Assembly (NCBI RefSeq): GCF_902506325.1
Contig: NZ_LR732330.1
Location: 434,001 to 498,000, forward strand
Source: Limnobacter sp. 130
GTDB taxonomy: Bacteria; Pseudomonadota; Gammaproteobacteria; Burkholderiales; Burkholderiaceae_B
Direction of reading: 5' to 3'
Length of the DNA stretch: 64,000 bases
A program made the translations under genes and the position numbers. Shown here piece after piece: positions 63,308-64,000 of the stretch; position 1 is the stretch's first letter; the number at the start of each line of letters is the position of its first letter. The notes below the pieces were generated by a model, which made no database searches, was not told where the DNA came from, and saw nothing but the letters and a program-made list of their open reading frames with translations.

Positions 63308-64000
63308 TCAGGCCGTTTGGTCTTGCAAGCGCTTCTTTTCCATGTCGCGAAGCTCCCTGCGCAACACCTTGCCCACCGGACTCTTGGGCAATTCCTTCAT
63401 GAATTCCACGTGACGGGGAATTTTATAAGCGGTCATGTGCTTGCGACAATGCTCAATCACCGCCTCGGCGGTCAAATCAGCATCCTTTTTGACCACAAAA
63501 AGCTTCACGGCCTCGCCTGTCTTTCCGTCGGGCACGCCCACAGCTGCCGCCTCGAAAATACCAGTGAGCAACGTGGCGACCGCTTCAATTTCCTTGGGGT
63601 ACACGTTAAAACCCGACACAAGGATCATGTCCTTTTTGCGATCGGTGATATAAAAATAACCGCTTTGATCCATGTAGGCGATGTCGCCGGTTTTCAACCA
63701 GCCGTCCTGCGTCAAAATCTCGGCAGTCTCGCGTGGCTTGTTCCAGTAGCCGCGCATAACCTGCGGGCCTTTTACGCACAATTCGCCCTCTTGCCCAACA
63801 GGCAATTCATTGAAATCATCGTCGCGAATGGTTACCTCGGTGGAAGGAACAGGCAGGCCGATCGAGCCGTTGTATTCCTCATGCAGCGGGTTAATACACA
63901 CGGCGGGTGATGCCTCGGTCAAGCCATAGGCTTCCGACAGGCGGGTACCAGTCACTTTCTTCCAGCGATCGGCCACAGCGGGCTCAATGGCCGCACCCCC
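63308..64000 (-). CDS. fadD: Long-chain fatty acid-CoA ligase, C-terminal part
   Basis: This frame continues past the right edge; the visible 230 residues are the C-terminal part of an adenylate-forming ligase. Motifs include [34 protein letters not shown], the FACS signature [20 protein letters not shown] and [20 protein letters not shown], and the catalytic Lys in [14 protein letters not shown]. These match FadD, which activates long-chain fatty acids for beta-oxidation. The N-terminal half and start are outside the window. Confidence 0.93.
   Translation of the reverse strand, partial: GGAAIEPAVADRWKKVTGTRLSEAYGLTEASPAVCINPLHEEYNGSIGLPVPSTEVTIRDDDFNELPVGQEGELCVKGPQVMRGYWNKPRETAEILTQDGWLKTGDIAYMDQSGYFYITDRKKDMILVSGFNVYPKEIEAVATLLTGIFEAAAVGVPDGKTGEAVKLFVVKKDADLTAEAVIEHCRKHMTAYKIPRHVEFMKELPKSPVGKVLRRELRDMEKKRLQDQTA

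Overview
The window looks like an ordinary, densely packed chromosomal segment of a betaproteobacterium of the order Burkholderiales. The signs are the order thrS-infC-rpmI-rplT-pheS-pheT-ihfA-merR-tRNA-Pro, a DUF4124 gene between glnA and ntrB, a pyruvate dehydrogenase operon whose E3 subunit carries its own lipoyl domain, and rpsF-priB-rpsR-rplI-dnaB. The moderate G+C (judged by eye, not computed) and protein flavour would fit a Limnobacter-like organism, but that is inference. I see no phage, insertion sequence, integron, CRISPR array or plasmid function.

Layout. 1-4.0 kb: partial LysR regulator, DMT exporter, ExoD-like membrane protein and a GMC flavoprotein. 4.3-12.5 kb (minus): translation block with tRNA-Val, thrS, infC (ATC start), L35, L20, PheST, IHF-alpha, MerR and tRNA-Pro. 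12.5-15.0 kb (plus): a small membrane protein, then a PlcP-like phosphoesterase and a GT4 glycosyltransferase behind four in-phase PHO-box repeats. 15.1-23.9 kb (plus): fabI, an AttEFGH-like ABC exporter with a lipocalin-type hydrolase, an MsbA-like exporter, thyA, folA and yggX. 23.9-31.5 kb (minus): phoU, rpiA, lpd, aceF, aceE. 31.7-40.7 kb (plus): a PAS histidine kinase/FixJ-type regulator pair, folD, oligopeptidase A, exonuclease III and a chemoreceptor. 40.8-46.4 kb: the nitrogen cluster ntrC-ntrB-DUF4124-glnA with a readable sigma-54 promoter and two NtrC sites, and a divergent rhodanese. 46.4-52.8 kb (minus): a tightly coupled run of sigma-54 regulator, sensor kinase, mobB, moeA, moaD, moaE, crcB. 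52.9-56.9 kb (minus): alaA-hom-thrC. 57-60 kb (plus): Mth938-like protein, small transporter, Bcp-type peroxiredoxin and PIN-PhoH. 60.1-64 kb (minus): dnaB, rplI, rpsR, priB, rpsF and a 3' portion of fadD.

The most interesting system is the phosphate-starvation cassette at 12.9-15.0 kb. The phosphoesterase resembles PlcP, which cleaves phospholipid head groups, more than a housekeeping LpxH. The next gene is an Agt-like diacylglycerol glycosyltransferase. Four 7-bp PHO-box repeats on an exact 11-bp period sit 10 bp upstream of a -10 element. Together they predict PhoB-controlled replacement of phospholipids by glycolipids. This system type is known in alphaproteobacteria and marine heterotrophs, so it is probably not wholly new. 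Second is the translational coupling of a sigma-54 two-component system to molybdenum-cofactor genes and a fluoride channel gene.
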